DNA of 64,000 nt from Proteiniphilum saccharofermentans (GCF_900095135.1 NZ_LT605205.1:2294001-2358000); one strand, 5' to 3'; positions 31,567 to 40,689 are shown, counted from the stretch's first letter. The notes: a model not told the origin generated them from the letters alone. Program-made: numbers and translations.

Positions 31567-31704
31567 TTAAAATAACTGGAAATGGAGGCTTTCGCGTAAT
31601 TCCCTCTCTTTCTGTTTTTTTTGTTGGTAATAACGGGATACATAATAAGCAAAACCAACAAATACTCCCACTACCAGTAAGTCTTTAAATGTATTATTCT
31701 TCAT
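31567..31704 (-). CDS. Small single-pass membrane protein, 45 residues
   Basis: ATG frame of 45 codons beginning MKNNTFKDLLVVGVFVGF, giving one hydrophobic helix (about residues 9-23). A very basic and charged cytoplasmic-type tail follows (RYYQQKKQKERELRE), ending HFQLF. The helix, positively charged flank, ATG start and a clean downstream terminator (31476-31506) support a real gene. It lies between tilS and serS on the same strand. I know no named family; the function is unknown. Confidence 0.55.
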   Translation of the reverse strand: MKNNTFKDLLVVGVFVGFAYYVSRYYQQKKQKERELRESLHFQLF

Positions 31705-31875
31705 AATTGATATAATTGAGAAATTTGAACTAAAAATTAATAGTGAAAAATTAATAGTGAAAAATTGGGGATAGCGGATTACGGAATTTTACCCAAACAC
31801 TTTTCCACTCTATATATAGATGCAAAAAAAAGAAAAAGGTTGCATCGATTCCTGAAAATTTTCACTTTTTCTTTG

Positions 31876-33198
31876 CTATATTGCATTATTTACCATTTCC
31901 ACGACAAAAACGTCGCTACTTTCTTCCGTTATTTTGTAACGGTCGTCGGGCCGCTCGCCCACAATCCATACTATATCATCACCGGAAAGGAGTATCCATG
32001 CATTTTCTTTCTCCTTCAAACTATATTTCCGGTCGGTGAAATAATCACTCACTTTTTTCCTGCCTTTCATGCCAAAAGGGATAAACCAATCTCCCTTATT
32101 CCATCTCCTCACGGTAAGGGGAAATTTCAATTTACTGAGATCGGCATACAGGATCCGGCTGTTTTTCTCTATGGAGAGGGGCATTTCCTCTTTCCGGATC
32201 AGTAAATGAAGAGATCCGGTTACCTCTTCCGTCTCCAAATGGATTTGGATAAGTTCTCCATCCCGTTCATTTCCTGTTACGGGATCAAGGATAAAAACGC
32301 CACGGTCTTTGATCAGACGATATGACTTCGAATGGAAGACCTTTCCCGAAGTGCTTTCCATACCAAGATAAACATCCTCGATCACTGATGCTCCAAAACC
32401 GAGTGGGGAGAGAATCTCAAACAGGACTGACCTGGGTGATGCCGTTTGACGGAGCTTCGCAATGTCGATTTTATCATCTCGAAACAAATCCTTTATTATA
32501 TCACGAAGAGATTCACTATAAACCTTTTCCGCCTCGAAGAGGTTCCGTGAAGTGCGCCAAATGGCTTCTCTCACCGACGGGTTCAATTTCTCCAACTGAG
32601 GAATGATATTCAACCGGAGCGAATTCCGTAGAAAAATATCATTATCGTTTGTGCTGTCGAACACATAAGGCATATCCCGTTCAGCAATATACTCCTCAAT
32701 CTCGGCACGCGTCACACACAGGAGAGGGCGTACTACATGCCTGTTCTTCGGCATGATTCCTGACAAACCCTTGATACCGGTTCCCCGGATCAGGTTCAGC
32801 AACACCGTTTCCACCGAATCATCCTTGTGGTGGGCTACGGCAACCGCTTCTGCAACATACTGGCGTCGGACAATCTCAAACCAGTCATAACGTAACTCGC
32901 GGGCCGCCATCTCAATAGAGATCTTTTTGTCGGCAGCATATTGGGTAGTATCGAAGTCGATAGATGTAAAGGGAATATCGATGCCTTTGCACCATTTCTT
33001 TACAAAGGCGGCATCACGGTTTGATTCCTCACCACGCAAATGAAAATTGCAATGAGCAGCCACACATTGGTATCCCGACAATGTGAGCAGGTCGAGCAAC
33101 ACCATAGAATCCATCCCTCCGCTCAACCCCACTATGACTGTAGCCCCTGGTGCGAATAGTTTCTCTTTTTCAATAAATCGGCGTACCCTATCGATCAT
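31876..33198 (-). CDS. tilS: tRNA(Ile)-lysidine synthase
   Basis: Attaches lysine to C34 of the CAU-anticodon tRNA-Ile so that it reads AUA. The PP-loop VGLSGGMDSMVLLDLL is near residue 25, and HHKDDSVETVLLNLIRGTGIKG follows the ATPase pattern. A TilS substrate-binding and C-terminal domain follow (440 residues in all). The frame is open to 33582, but that extension lies over the divergent pheS gene; the ATG at 33198 (MIDRVRRF) is the right start. A perfect -7 (TACTTTTG, 33227-33220) supports it. Confidence 0.94.
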   Translation of the reverse strand: MIDRVRRFIEKEKLFAPGATVIVGLSGGMDSMVLLDLLTLSGYQCVAAHCNFHLRGEESNRDAAFVKKWCKGIDIPFTSIDFDTTQYAADKKISIEMAARELRYDWFEIVRRQYVAEAVAVAHHKDDSVETVLLNLIRGTGIKGLSGIMPKNRHVVRPLLCVTRAEIEEYIAERDMPYVFDSTNDNDIFLRNSLRLNIIPQLEKLNPSVREAIWRTSRNLFEAEKVYSESLRDIIKDLFRDDKIDIAKLRQTASPRSVLFEILSPLGFGASVIEDVYLGMESTSGKVFHSKSYRLIKDRGVFILDPVTGNERDGELIQIHLETEEVTGSLHLLIRKEEMPLSIEKNSRILYADLSKLKFPLTVRRWNKGDWFIPFGMKGRKKVSDYFTDRKYSLKEKENAWILLSGDDIVWIVGERPDDRYKITEESSDVFVVEMVNNAI

Positions 33199-33219
33199 TT
33201 TCGAAAATGCTTTATTCGA

Positions 33220-33227
33220 CAAAAGTA
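33220..33227 (-). promoter_or_regulatory. Putative tilS -7 element
   Basis: TACTTTTG on the minus strand, 22 nt before the chosen tilS ATG. No matching -33 was found. It shares the intergenic gap with the divergent pheS -7 at 33304-33311. Confidence 0.4.
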
Positions 33228-33303
33228 CTAATTTAACCTTTACCCTGCTGTGGTGCCAAACAAATCTTTCACTAAAAACCGGAATAAATAGTAATAAAAT
33301 GTC

Positions 33304-33311
33304 TATTTTTG
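33304..33311 (+). promoter_or_regulatory. Putative pheS -7 element
   Basis: TATTTTTG on the plus strand, exact TAnnTTTG, 27 nt before the pheS ATG. No TTTG at the -33 spacing. Confidence 0.4.
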
Positions 33312-33337
33312 TACTGTATATAGGTTTATAAGATTCA

Positions 33338-34363
33338 ATGACGATGATAGAAAAGATAGAGGCTCTCCTGTCTGAAATAGAGCAATTGACGGTCTCCGCC
33401 CCGGAAGAGGTAGAAATGGCACGAATAAAATACCTGAGTAAAAAAGGCAGTATATCTTCCCTGATGGATGGCTTTCGTTCTGTTCCTGCTGAACAGAAGC
33501 GTGAAGTGGGTATGCGGTTGAATGGACTGAAACAGAAAGCAATCGAAAAAATTGAATTATTGAAGAAGCAGTTTGAAAACAATGGTGCTGCCCACGGCGA
33601 TATAGATCTGTCGCGTACAGCTTATCCCATCCCTTTGGGAACACGCCATCCGCTTTCAATTGTCAAAGAAGAGATTTGTGATATTTTCAAACGACTCGGC
33701 TTCTCCATTGCCGAAGGACCGGAGGTAGAGGACGACTGGCATGTGTTTTCATCTTTGAATTTTGCGGATGACCATCCTGCGCGCGACATGCAGGATACGT
33801 TCTTCGTTCAAAGCGATCCTCAGATCGTATTGCGCACGCATACCTCTTCTGTACAGACCCGAGTGATGGAAAAGACAGATCCTCCAATCCGGATCATTTG
33901 CCCGGGACGTGTGTACAGGAACGAAGCGATCTCTTACCGCGCCCACTGCTTTTTCCACCAGGTAGAAGCTCTCTATATCGACAAGGATGTGTCATTTGCC
34001 GACCTGAAACAGGCGTTACTCTTTTTTGCCAGGGAAATGTTTGGCGAACAGACAAAAATTCGGCTGCGTCCTTCCTATTTCCCCTTTACCGAGCCTAGTG
34101 CAGAGATGGATATCTCCTGCAATATCTGTGGAGGGAAAGGGTGTCCGTTCTGCAAGCATACCGGATGGGTGGAAATACTGGGATGTGGCATGGTAGACCC
34201 CAATGTATTGGAGAACTGCGGCATAGATAGTAAAGTCTATTCCGGTTATGCATTGGGAATGGGGATTGAACGTATTACCAATCTCAAGTACCAGGTGAAG
34301 GACCTGAGGCTGTTTTCCGAGAACGACGTCCGCTTCCTGGAGCAATTCCAATCAGCTCACTGA
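33338..34363 (+). CDS. pheS: Phenylalanyl-tRNA synthetase alpha subunit
   Basis: Catalytic alpha subunit of the PheST tetramer. An N-terminal coiled coil (about residues 1-95) contacts tRNA. The class II core shows HPLSIVKEEICDIF, LRTHTSSVQTRVM and RVYRNEAISYRAHCFFHQVE. The Cys-rich CNICGGKGCPFCK near residue 265 is a known insert in Bacteroidota PheS. GMGIERITNLKYQVKDLR ends the protein. pheT is not adjacent, as is usual in this phylum. Confidence 0.96.
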   Translation: MTMIEKIEALLSEIEQLTVSAPEEVEMARIKYLSKKGSISSLMDGFRSVPAEQKREVGMRLNGLKQKAIEKIELLKKQFENNGAAHGDIDLSRTAYPIPLGTRHPLSIVKEEICDIFKRLGFSIAEGPEVEDDWHVFSSLNFADDHPARDMQDTFFVQSDPQIVLRTHTSSVQTRVMEKTDPPIRIICPGRVYRNEAISYRAHCFFHQVEALYIDKDVSFADLKQALLFFAREMFGEQTKIRLRPSYFPFTEPSAEMDISCNICGGKGCPFCKHTGWVEILGCGMVDPNVLENCGIDSKVYSGYALGMGIERITNLKYQVKDLRLFSENDVRFLEQFQSAH

Positions 34364-34369
34364 TCCGTA

Positions 34370-34500
34370 CTACACGCGTTATTCGCTTCGCGTTCTTCGG
34401 CTTAGCCGTTATTTCCCGCCTTGCGGGATTATTTATTCGCTTTGTTCATGTTGTTGAACAATCGAATAACAATCGAACAACTACTGAACAACAATTAAAT
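34370..34500 (+). repeat. Intergenic GTTATTCGCTTCGCG / AACAATCGAA word repeat with small hairpins
   Basis: After pheS come CGCGTTATTCGCTTCGCG, CGGCTTAGCCG, CCCGCCTTGCGGG (34415-34427, followed by ATTATTTATT, possibly the pheS terminator) and the hairpin TTGTTCA/TGAACAA. Repeated CGAATAACAATCGAACAAC words follow. The same words in inverted order occur at 49159-49243. Confidence 0.6.
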
Positions 34501-34501
34501 T

Positions 34502-35581
34502 ATGATAAGAGTAAAATATCTGATCCCAACGCTTTTCCTTGCCGTCGCCTTCGGCGTATCCGCACAGAAGACGACACGGGTAAACGCTATCAAGGCCAAC
34601 GACTATGGTGTGGTTTATTCATTACCCAAGACATCGTTCGAGATAACCTTGTTAGTGAAGAAGACAACTTACCGGAAAGGAGAATTCTATCCTTATGCAC
34701 AACGCTACCTGGGAATAGAAAAACCTATCACCGAAGATAAAATTGTATATACACTGGAAGATATCTCCATTGTAAACAGGGGTATACCCGACAAGAATAA
34801 CTCTTTCATGGTGGCATTCCGGCCCAAATCATTGGAGCCATTCGTCCATCTCCGGGAAGATGGAGTAATTGTCACCATCAATGCAAATCCGGAATCTGAA
34901 ACAGTTGAAGAACTAAAAATCCCCCAGGGCTTGCCGCCATCTGTCAATCCGAGGAACTACTTGTCCCAGGAGACACTTATGGCCGGTTCTACGGCAAGAC
35001 AGGCAGAACTGGTCGCCAGACAGATATTTGGCCTGCGAAGCAGCAGGACAGACATATTGACCGGCGAAGCAGAGAATATGCCCCCGGACGGAAATGCCTA
35101 TAAGGTGGTAATGGATGAGATCAACCGACAGGAGAAAGCACTGACGGAACTCTTTACCGGAAGCGAACAGGCCGAATACTTTACCCATAGCTACACTGTT
35201 GTTCCCGATGAGAGGGATATCGACCGCAGGGTGGTTGCCCGTTTCTCAGAAAAGTTGGGTCCTGTGGATGCCGATAACCTTGCCGGGGAAGCTATCTACC
35301 TCTCGCTGGTGAATAAAACTCCCAAAGTAGAGATGCAACTATCAGAGCGGGATTTGAAACGATTGGAAAATAAACTTAGCGACGGGATTGTGTATAATGT
35401 CCCGGGAAAAGCCATGTTGAACATTGAATTCAGAAACAGGACGCTGGCAAACAAAGAGGTGGACGTAGTACAATACGGCACGCAAGATGTCCTTGTAAGG
35501 AGAATGTTCGACAATACCAAGCAACCTATCAAAGTTTATTTTTATCCGGAATTGGGTGCCATCAAGCAGATTATTCAATAG
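34502..35581 (+). CDS. DUF4831 family exported protein
   Basis: Secreted 359-residue protein with a Sec signal peptide (ending GVSAQ) and the DUF4831 layout: a beta-rich N-terminal half (NDYGVVYSLPKTSFEITLLVKKTT) followed by a helix-rich middle (LVARQIFGLRSSRTDILTGEAENMP) and a C-terminal beta domain. No catalytic motif is recognised. It shares direction with the lipoprotein gene at 35637, with a TGCCAAT repeat in the gap, so cotranscription is likely. An envelope or outer-membrane-associated role is a guess. Confidence 0.82.
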   Translation: MIRVKYLIPTLFLAVAFGVSAQKTTRVNAIKANDYGVVYSLPKTSFEITLLVKKTTYRKGEFYPYAQRYLGIEKPITEDKIVYTLEDISIVNRGIPDKNNSFMVAFRPKSLEPFVHLREDGVIVTINANPESETVEELKIPQGLPPSVNPRNYLSQETLMAGSTARQAELVARQIFGLRSSRTDILTGEAENMPPDGNAYKVVMDEINRQEKALTELFTGSEQAEYFTHSYTVVPDERDIDRRVVARFSEKLGPVDADNLAGEAIYLSLVNKTPKVEMQLSERDLKRLENKLSDGIVYNVPGKAMLNIEFRNRTLANKEVDVVQYGTQDVLVRRMFDNTKQPIKVYFYPELGAIKQIIQ

Positions 35582-35582
35582 A

Positions 35583-35605
35583 ACCAATGTGCCATGTGCC
35601 AATGT
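35583..35605 (+). repeat. TGCCAATGT-type word repeat
   Basis: CCAATGTGCCATGTGCCAAT between the DUF4831 and lipoprotein genes; member of the family seen at 17436-17470 and 47750-47767. Confidence 0.5.
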
Positions 35606-35636
35606 AACAAAGATCAACCTGATAATCGATAACAGT

Positions 35637-36494
35637 ATGCAAATCAAAACTAAATTTTCAATCTTTATCCTCTTAACAGGAATCATTCTGATTTCGTGCA
35701 ACGGAAGAAGAGGAGGTGCAAAATCATCCAGGATAGATTTTGACAGTATTGTAGTGGCACGGCATATCCCGCTTTTGCAGGAGAACGATACTACCCTTCC
35801 CTATGCTGATGTAGACATTTCTTTTACTTACCCCGTGAAATTTCGGGACAGTGAAAGTCTGGCGCGCTTGCAACAAATTTTCCAGGGAACATTCTTCGGC
35901 GACAGCAATTATGATGCGCTTACTCCACAGGAAGCAGTGGATCAATATCTTAAGGAGTATACCGACCGGTATCAATCACTGTCGAACTATTATTATGAAG
36001 ACAAAGCACGTATTGAAGGAAAGATGCCTTCATGGTACTGGTATATTATGAATAACAGCAATAAGATACTGTTCCAAAATGATTCACTGTTGAGCTATGC
36101 CGTTGAATACAGTGACTATGAAGGCGGGGCGCATGGTTCCTACCGGATCACCTATACTAATGTAGACCTGAATGACCTGGTCACCCTTACTGAAGAGGAC
36201 TTGTTCGTACCGGGATATTTCAAGCCGCTTACGGAGAAAATTGTGGTACAGTTAATGAAAAAATATGATGTTCCTGTTGCCGATTCCCTTCTTATGAAAG
36301 GGTTCTTTACCATTGAGGATATCGTTCCCAACAATAACTTCTGGCTTGACGGGAAAAATATTCATTATTCCTATAATCAATATGAGATCGCCCCTTATGC
36401 CATGGGCGTCATTGATGTGTCGGTACCCTATTCCGAACTCTCCGATATCCTATTGCCGGAAAGTATTATTTCAAGATATTTCCTGAAAAAATAG
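35637..36494 (+). CDS. DUF3298-like (RsiV-type) lipoprotein
   Basis: A 285-residue lipoprotein with signal peptide and lipobox LISC (MQIKTKFSIFILLTG, Cys near residue 21). The C-terminal part carries the DUF3298/PdaC pattern: SDYEGGAHGSYRITYTNVDL, then DLVTLTEEDLF and a final YNQYEIAPYAMGVIDVSVPYSEL. This domain is found in anti-sigma factor RsiV and in lysozyme- or peptidoglycan-related proteins. The frame is open from 35556 inside the previous gene; the ATG at 35637 starts the signal peptide and is preferred. It ends at a bidirectional terminator. Confidence 0.83.
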   Translation: MQIKTKFSIFILLTGIILISCNGRRGGAKSSRIDFDSIVVARHIPLLQENDTTLPYADVDISFTYPVKFRDSESLARLQQIFQGTFFGDSNYDALTPQEAVDQYLKEYTDRYQSLSNYYYEDKARIEGKMPSWYWYIMNNSNKILFQNDSLLSYAVEYSDYEGGAHGSYRITYTNVDLNDLVTLTEEDLFVPGYFKPLTEKIVVQLMKKYDVPVADSLLMKGFFTIEDIVPNNNFWLDGKNIHYSYNQYEIAPYAMGVIDVSVPYSELSDILLPESIISRYFLKK

Positions 36495-36508
36495 AGACCA
36501 GATTACAA

Positions 36509-36545
36509 AATAAAATCAGCCGGCTGCATACCGGCTGATTTTATT
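36509..36545. terminator. Bidirectional terminator between the DUF3298 lipoprotein and yceI genes
   Basis: A perfect 15-bp stem (AATAAAATCAGCCGG / CCGGCTGATTTTATT) with a 7-nt loop. Its A- and T-rich flanks work in both directions for the convergent genes. Confidence 0.88.
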
Positions 36546-36562
36546 ATCTCATTGATACAAGA

Positions 36563-37132
36563 TTAGTTGTTCTTGAACTCAAGGAAAAGGGTAATATGCA
36601 CATCTTTACCAATACCTGCTCCATCAGGATCAAAGGCTACATTGTAATCCAAACGGTTAATCTTGTTTTTGGCAGTAAAACCAATCACCTCCGATCCGTC
36701 CTGTCCTTTCACCGTACCGCCGTACACCACATCAAAGGTAGTATCTTTCGTTACGTCCTTGATCTGCAATTTACCATGCAACTTGTACTTGCCATCTTCC
36801 ACTTTCTCGATACCCGTACTTTCAAACGACATGGTCGGGAACTGTGTCACCTCAAAAAAATCGGCACTCCGCAAATGGTCGTCACGCATCGGTATACCGG
36901 TATTGATACTTTCCACACTTACATTGAAAAATACCCTTGCCGATTCCAACTGACCGGGACTCCCAATAATGGCACCGTCAAACTTATCGAATCGTCCCTG
37001 TACAAACGTGATACCACTATGTTTTACCTTAAAGTTCACCGAAGCGTGTGCCGGATCCACCTTGTAATTGGACTGTGCCATTACACCAAAACCGGCAACA
37101 AAAATGATTAATAAAAATGTTATTCTCTTCAT
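36563..37132 (-). CDS. YceI family protein
   Basis: Exported lipocalin-like protein of 189 residues with a signal peptide ending near GVMAQ. The YceI barrel pattern is clear: YKVDPAHASVNFKVKHSGI at the mature N-terminus, LRSADFFEVTQFPTMSFES in the middle and a final VHITLFLEFKNN. Members bind isoprenoid quinone-like or other amphipathic lipids in the periplasm. It stands alone, with the shared terminator downstream. Confidence 0.92.
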   Translation of the reverse strand: MKRITFLLIIFVAGFGVMAQSNYKVDPAHASVNFKVKHSGITFVQGRFDKFDGAIIGSPGQLESARVFFNVSVESINTGIPMRDDHLRSADFFEVTQFPTMSFESTGIEKVEDGKYKLHGKLQIKDVTKDTTFDVVYGGTVKGQDGSEVIGFTAKNKINRLDYNVAFDPDGAGIGKDVHITLFLEFKNN

Positions 37133-37301
37133 ATATTCATATAATTAATTTATAGGCATATTGCCTCACTATTTATGTTGAATTAACACTCCAAAAGCAA
37201 TGATTGTTCAATTGCACCACCCGATACTTCTCCCTCACCGGTTTTAACATTGATAATTTACCGTTTCCGCTCCTTGTCCTGTGGAATTGGTGAAAAAGCA
37301 C

Positions 37302-37309
37302 TATCTTTG
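37302..37309 (+). promoter_or_regulatory. Putative sufB -7 element
   Basis: TATCTTTG, exact TAnnTTTG, 100 nt before the sufB ATG. No standard -33 is visible. The leader downstream has two mutually exclusive hairpins and a small ORF. Confidence 0.45.
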
Positions 37310-37371
37310 TACAACAAAAACGACGGATTAGTTGTTACAAAGTGCCGGAGGCTTTGTCTCCTGCCAGAATC

Positions 37372-37422
37372 ATGTCAATCGACGGCTACGGCTGTGAAAT
37401 AGAAGAATTATGCAAGAATTAG
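37372..37422 (+). other. 16-codon uORF overlapping the sufB start
   Basis: An ATG frame of 16 codons (starts [10 protein letters not shown], ends ELCKN, two Cys) runs over the sufB ATG by 13 nt in another frame. It begins just after hairpin elements ACAAAG/CTTTGT (37337-37342 with 37352-37357) and GGAG/CTCC (37347-37350 with 37358-37361), which exclude each other. Translation is not proven. Confidence 0.3.
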
Positions 37423-38861
37423 ATCAAGATCAGATATTAAATGAGTTAACTACCCAGGATTATAAATTCGGTTTTACCACTGACGTGGAGACCGAAGTCA
37501 TAGAAAAGGGGTTGAACGAGGATGTCATCCGGTTGATTTCGGCGAAAAAGGGGGAACCCGAGTGGTTGCTTGAATTCCGGTTGAAAGCATATCGTCACTG
37601 GTTGACGATGGAAATGCCGGACTGGCCACACCTGAAGATTCCTGAAATCGATTATCAGGATATCATCTATTATGCCGATCCTACGAAGAAGAAAAACCCA
37701 AAAAGTCTGGACGAGGTCGATCCGGAATTATTAAAAACTTTCGAGCGTCTGGGAATCCCCCTTGAAGAACAGAAACAGCTCACAGGGGTTGCTGTAGATG
37801 CGGTGATGGACAGTGTCTCTATCAAAACCACCTTCAAAGAGGTGCTTGCCGAAAAAGGAATTATCTTCTGCTCCTTCAGTGAAGCGGTAAGACATCATCC
37901 CGACCTGGTAAGGAAATACCTGGGAACGGTCGTTCCCTATAAAGACAACTATTATGCAGCGTTGAACTCGGCGGTGTTCAGCGACGGTTCATTCGTCTAT
38001 ATCCCGGAAGGAGTACGCTGTCCGATGGAGCTTTCTACCTACTTCCGTATCAACACGGCCAATACCGGCCAGTTCGAACGGACACTTATTGTGGGCGACA
38101 ACAACTCTTACGTGAGCTATCTCGAAGGGTGTACTGCTCCCATGCGCGACGAGAACCAACTGCACGCAGCTATCGTGGAGATCGTAGCTCTCGATCATGC
38201 AGAGGTGAAATACTCTACCGTACAGAACTGGTATCCCGGAGATAAGAACGGGAAAGGTGGTGTCTATAATTTCGTGACCAAACGGGGGATATGTAAAGGA
38301 GTGCATTCCAAGATCTCCTGGACACAGGTAGAGACCGGATCGGCCATCACCTGGAAATATCCTTCCTGTATTTTGGCAGGTGACTATTCTGTGGGTGAAT
38401 TCTATTCGGTGGCAGTTACCAACAACTATCAGCAGGCAGATACCGGCACAAAGATGATCCACATAGGTAAAAATACCCGTAGCCGTATCGTCTCCAAAGG
38501 GATATCCGCAGGCAGCAGCCAGAACAGCTACCGTGGACTGGTGAAGGTGACCCAAAAGGCGGAGAATGCGCGTAACCACTCTCAATGTGATAGCCTGCTG
38601 CTGACCGACCACTGTGGGGCGCACACTTTTCCCTATACCGATATCCAGAATCCTACGGCCGTGCTTGAGCATGAGGCGACCACCTCCAAAATCAGCGAAG
38701 ACCAGATCTTCTACTGCAACCAGCGTGGATTGGGTGAAGAGGAAGCCATCGGACTGATCGTAAACGGATATGTGAAGGAAGTGGTAAACAAACTCCCCAT
38801 GGAATTTGCGGTAGAAGCTCAAAAATTACTCCAGATCAGCCTTGAAGGAAGCGTAGGATAA
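37410..38861 (+). CDS. sufB: Fe-S cluster assembly protein SufB
   Basis: Scaffold subunit of the SufBCD complex on which Fe-S clusters form. The 483-residue protein has the typical N-terminal region, then [41 protein letters not shown] (conserved Cys) and the C-terminal [19 protein letters not shown], ending with [15 protein letters not shown]. Unusually, no sufC, sufD or sufS follows: the next gene is ung, on the opposite strand 14 nt away. The partners must be elsewhere in the genome. Confidence 0.96.
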   Translation: MQELDQDQILNELTTQDYKFGFTTDVETEVIEKGLNEDVIRLISAKKGEPEWLLEFRLKAYRHWLTMEMPDWPHLKIPEIDYQDIIYYADPTKKKNPKSLDEVDPELLKTFERLGIPLEEQKQLTGVAVDAVMDSVSIKTTFKEVLAEKGIIFCSFSEAVRHHPDLVRKYLGTVVPYKDNYYAALNSAVFSDGSFVYIPEGVRCPMELSTYFRINTANTGQFERTLIVGDNNSYVSYLEGCTAPMRDENQLHAAIVEIVALDHAEVKYSTVQNWYPGDKNGKGGVYNFVTKRGICKGVHSKISWTQVETGSAITWKYPSCILAGDYSVGEFYSVAVTNNYQQADTGTKMIHIGKNTRSRIVSKGISAGSSQNSYRGLVKVTQKAENARNHSQCDSLLLTDHCGAHTFPYTDIQNPTAVLEHEATTSKISEDQIFYCNQRGLGEEEAIGLIVNGYVKEVVNKLPMEFAVEAQKLLQISLEGSVG

Positions 38862-38875
38862 CGATAATGGCCGAA

Positions 38876-39538
38876 CTACCATCTGATCGGCTCCATATTG
38901 TGAGCCGACAGGTAGCCGTTAGCCTTGCTAAAGTGTTTATTACCAAAGAATCCCCTATGTGCGGATAACGGTGACGGGTGTGGTGATTTTAAGATAAGAT
39001 GCCTGTTCGCATCAATACTGGCGCCTTTTCGCTGGGCATAAGCGCCCCACAGGATAAAAACCAGGTGATTTCTCTCTTCGGCCAGTCGCTTGATAGCAAC
39101 ATCGGTAAATTCTTCCCAACCTTTTCCTTGGTGTGATCCGGCACGATGTGCCTGTACTGTCAGGGTAGCATTCAGCAGGAGTACGCCCTGCTTCGCCCAT
39201 CTCGTCAGATCTCCCGACCGGGGTGCAGGTATTCCCAGATCATCCTCTATCTCCTTATAGATATTCACCAACGAAGGGGGAATCTGTACTCCGTCATTCA
39301 CAGAAAAGCACAGTCCATGCGCCTGGCCCGGTTCATGATAAGGATCCTGCCCTACTATCACCACTTTCACCTTGTTGAAGGGACAACTGTCAAATGCATT
39401 GAAAATCAGCTTTGCCGGCGGATATACGGTTCTAGCAGCATACTCTTTCCGCACAAAGTCGGTCAATGTCCTGAAATAAGGTTTCTCAAACTCCTGTTGA
39501 AGGTGCTCCTTCCAGCTTTCCTCTATTTTTACATCCAT
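38876..39538 (-). CDS. ung: Uracil-DNA glycosylase
   Basis: Excises uracil from DNA as the first step of base-excision repair. The water-activating motif GQDPYH is at residues 63-68 (Asp65), and the DNA-intercalating loop HPSPLSAHRGF is near residue 187. Length (220 residues) and motifs are those of family 1 UDG. It converges on sufB with a 14-nt gap and no obvious terminator between them. Confidence 0.96.
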   Translation of the reverse strand: MDVKIEESWKEHLQQEFEKPYFRTLTDFVRKEYAARTVYPPAKLIFNAFDSCPFNKVKVVIVGQDPYHEPGQAHGLCFSVNDGVQIPPSLVNIYKEIEDDLGIPAPRSGDLTRWAKQGVLLLNATLTVQAHRAGSHQGKGWEEFTDVAIKRLAEERNHLVFILWGAYAQRKGASIDANRHLILKSPHPSPLSAHRGFFGNKHFSKANGYLSAHNMEPIRW

Positions 39539-39619
39539 AGGTTATATGTCTAATGAAGCCTCTAAGGTAGTAAAAGAATTATGAATTATGAATAAAATAA
39601 GGGTAGCGGCTGAAAGCCG

Positions 39620-40657
39620 TCAGATAAGAAAAACCCCCTGTTTTCTGGCTTCCTCTTTCATCTCACGCGGCCATAGACTCGCCTGTATCTCCCCGATATG
39701 CGCCTTACGAAGATAATACATACAGAGTCTCGATTGCCCAATCCCTCCACCAATGGACAGAGGCAACTCCCCCTTCATCAACCGTTGATGGAAATAGAGC
39801 GATAACCGGTCCTCTTTACCGCGCAATTCCAGTTGACGTTTCAACGCGGCAGGATCTACACGAATCCCCATAGAGGATAACTCTACTGATTTCTCCAATA
39901 CCGGGTTCCAGACCAGCAAATCACCATTTAACCCCAGATAACCCTCACTGTTGGATGTGCTCCAGTCGTCATAGTCAGGAGCACGCCCGTCATGCGGTTC
40001 ACCATTGGACAATGGTGCACCGATACCTAACACAAACACAGCACCATATTCACGGGTAACGGCGTCTTCCCTCTGCTTGGAATCAAGATCCGGGTATTTC
40101 TGCAACAACTCTTCGGAATGGATGAAAGATATCTCGGGGGGAAGTTGCGGTTTTATAGCGGGGAATAACTCATAGACAAGATATTCGGTACGGAGCATGG
40201 CGGCATAAATCCGTCTGACTACCTGCTTCAGGAACTCTATTGTCCTGTCTTTCTCTCCGATAACCAGTTCCCAATCCCATTGGTCCACATATAATGAATG
40301 AAGATTGTCCAACTCTTCATCAGCACGGATGGCGTTCATATCGGTATATATACCGAAACCCTCCTCTATCTCGTAATCGGCCAGTGTCAACCGCTTCCAT
40401 TTTGCCAGCGAATGGACTATCTCCGCGCTCCGGTCATCCATATCCTTGATCGGAAACTGTACCGGCCGCTCTACACCGTTCAGGTCATCATTGATACCGG
40501 TCCCGCTCTCCACGAAAAGAGGTGCGGTGACACGACGAAGGCGCAGCTCAGATGAGAGATTGGCCTGAAAAAAATCTTTAATACTCTTAATTCCCAGTTC
40601 CGTCTGCTTCAGGTTCAGAAGCGGCGCATAACCGGCAGGAATTTGTAGTTTTGACAT
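39620..40657 (-). CDS. asnA: Aspartate-ammonia ligase (asparagine synthetase A)
   Basis: Makes asparagine from aspartate, ammonia and ATP; a class II synthetase-like enzyme of about 345 residues. Motifs include VTAPLFVESGTGINDDLNGVE, VDQWDWELVI and the final GGGIGQSRLCMYYLRKAHIGE. The frame is open from 40711, but the full-consensus promoter's -7 lies at 40697-40690, so translation must begin downstream; the ATG at 40657 (MSKLQIPAGY) fits. Confidence 0.96.
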   Translation of the reverse strand: MSKLQIPAGYAPLLNLKQTELGIKSIKDFFQANLSSELRLRRVTAPLFVESGTGINDDLNGVERPVQFPIKDMDDRSAEIVHSLAKWKRLTLADYEIEEGFGIYTDMNAIRADEELDNLHSLYVDQWDWELVIGEKDRTIEFLKQVVRRIYAAMLRTEYLVYELFPAIKPQLPPEISFIHSEELLQKYPDLDSKQREDAVTREYGAVFVLGIGAPLSNGEPHDGRAPDYDDWSTSNSEGYLGLNGDLLVWNPVLEKSVELSSMGIRVDPAALKRQLELRGKEDRLSLYFHQRLMKGELPLSIGGGIGQSRLCMYYLRKAHIGEIQASLWPREMKEEARKQGVFLI

Positions 40658-40689
40658 ATTTTTTAATGTGAATTTCGATTTTGAACCCA

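Noticed and set aside
33199-33582. N-terminal extension of tilS by 128 codons
   Set aside because: The extension runs antisense to pheS and contains the tilS -7 element; the ATG at 33198 is the real start.
37989-38822. Open frame of 277 codons opposite sufB
   Set aside because: Antisense shadow of a well-conserved sufB; residues show no domain pattern.
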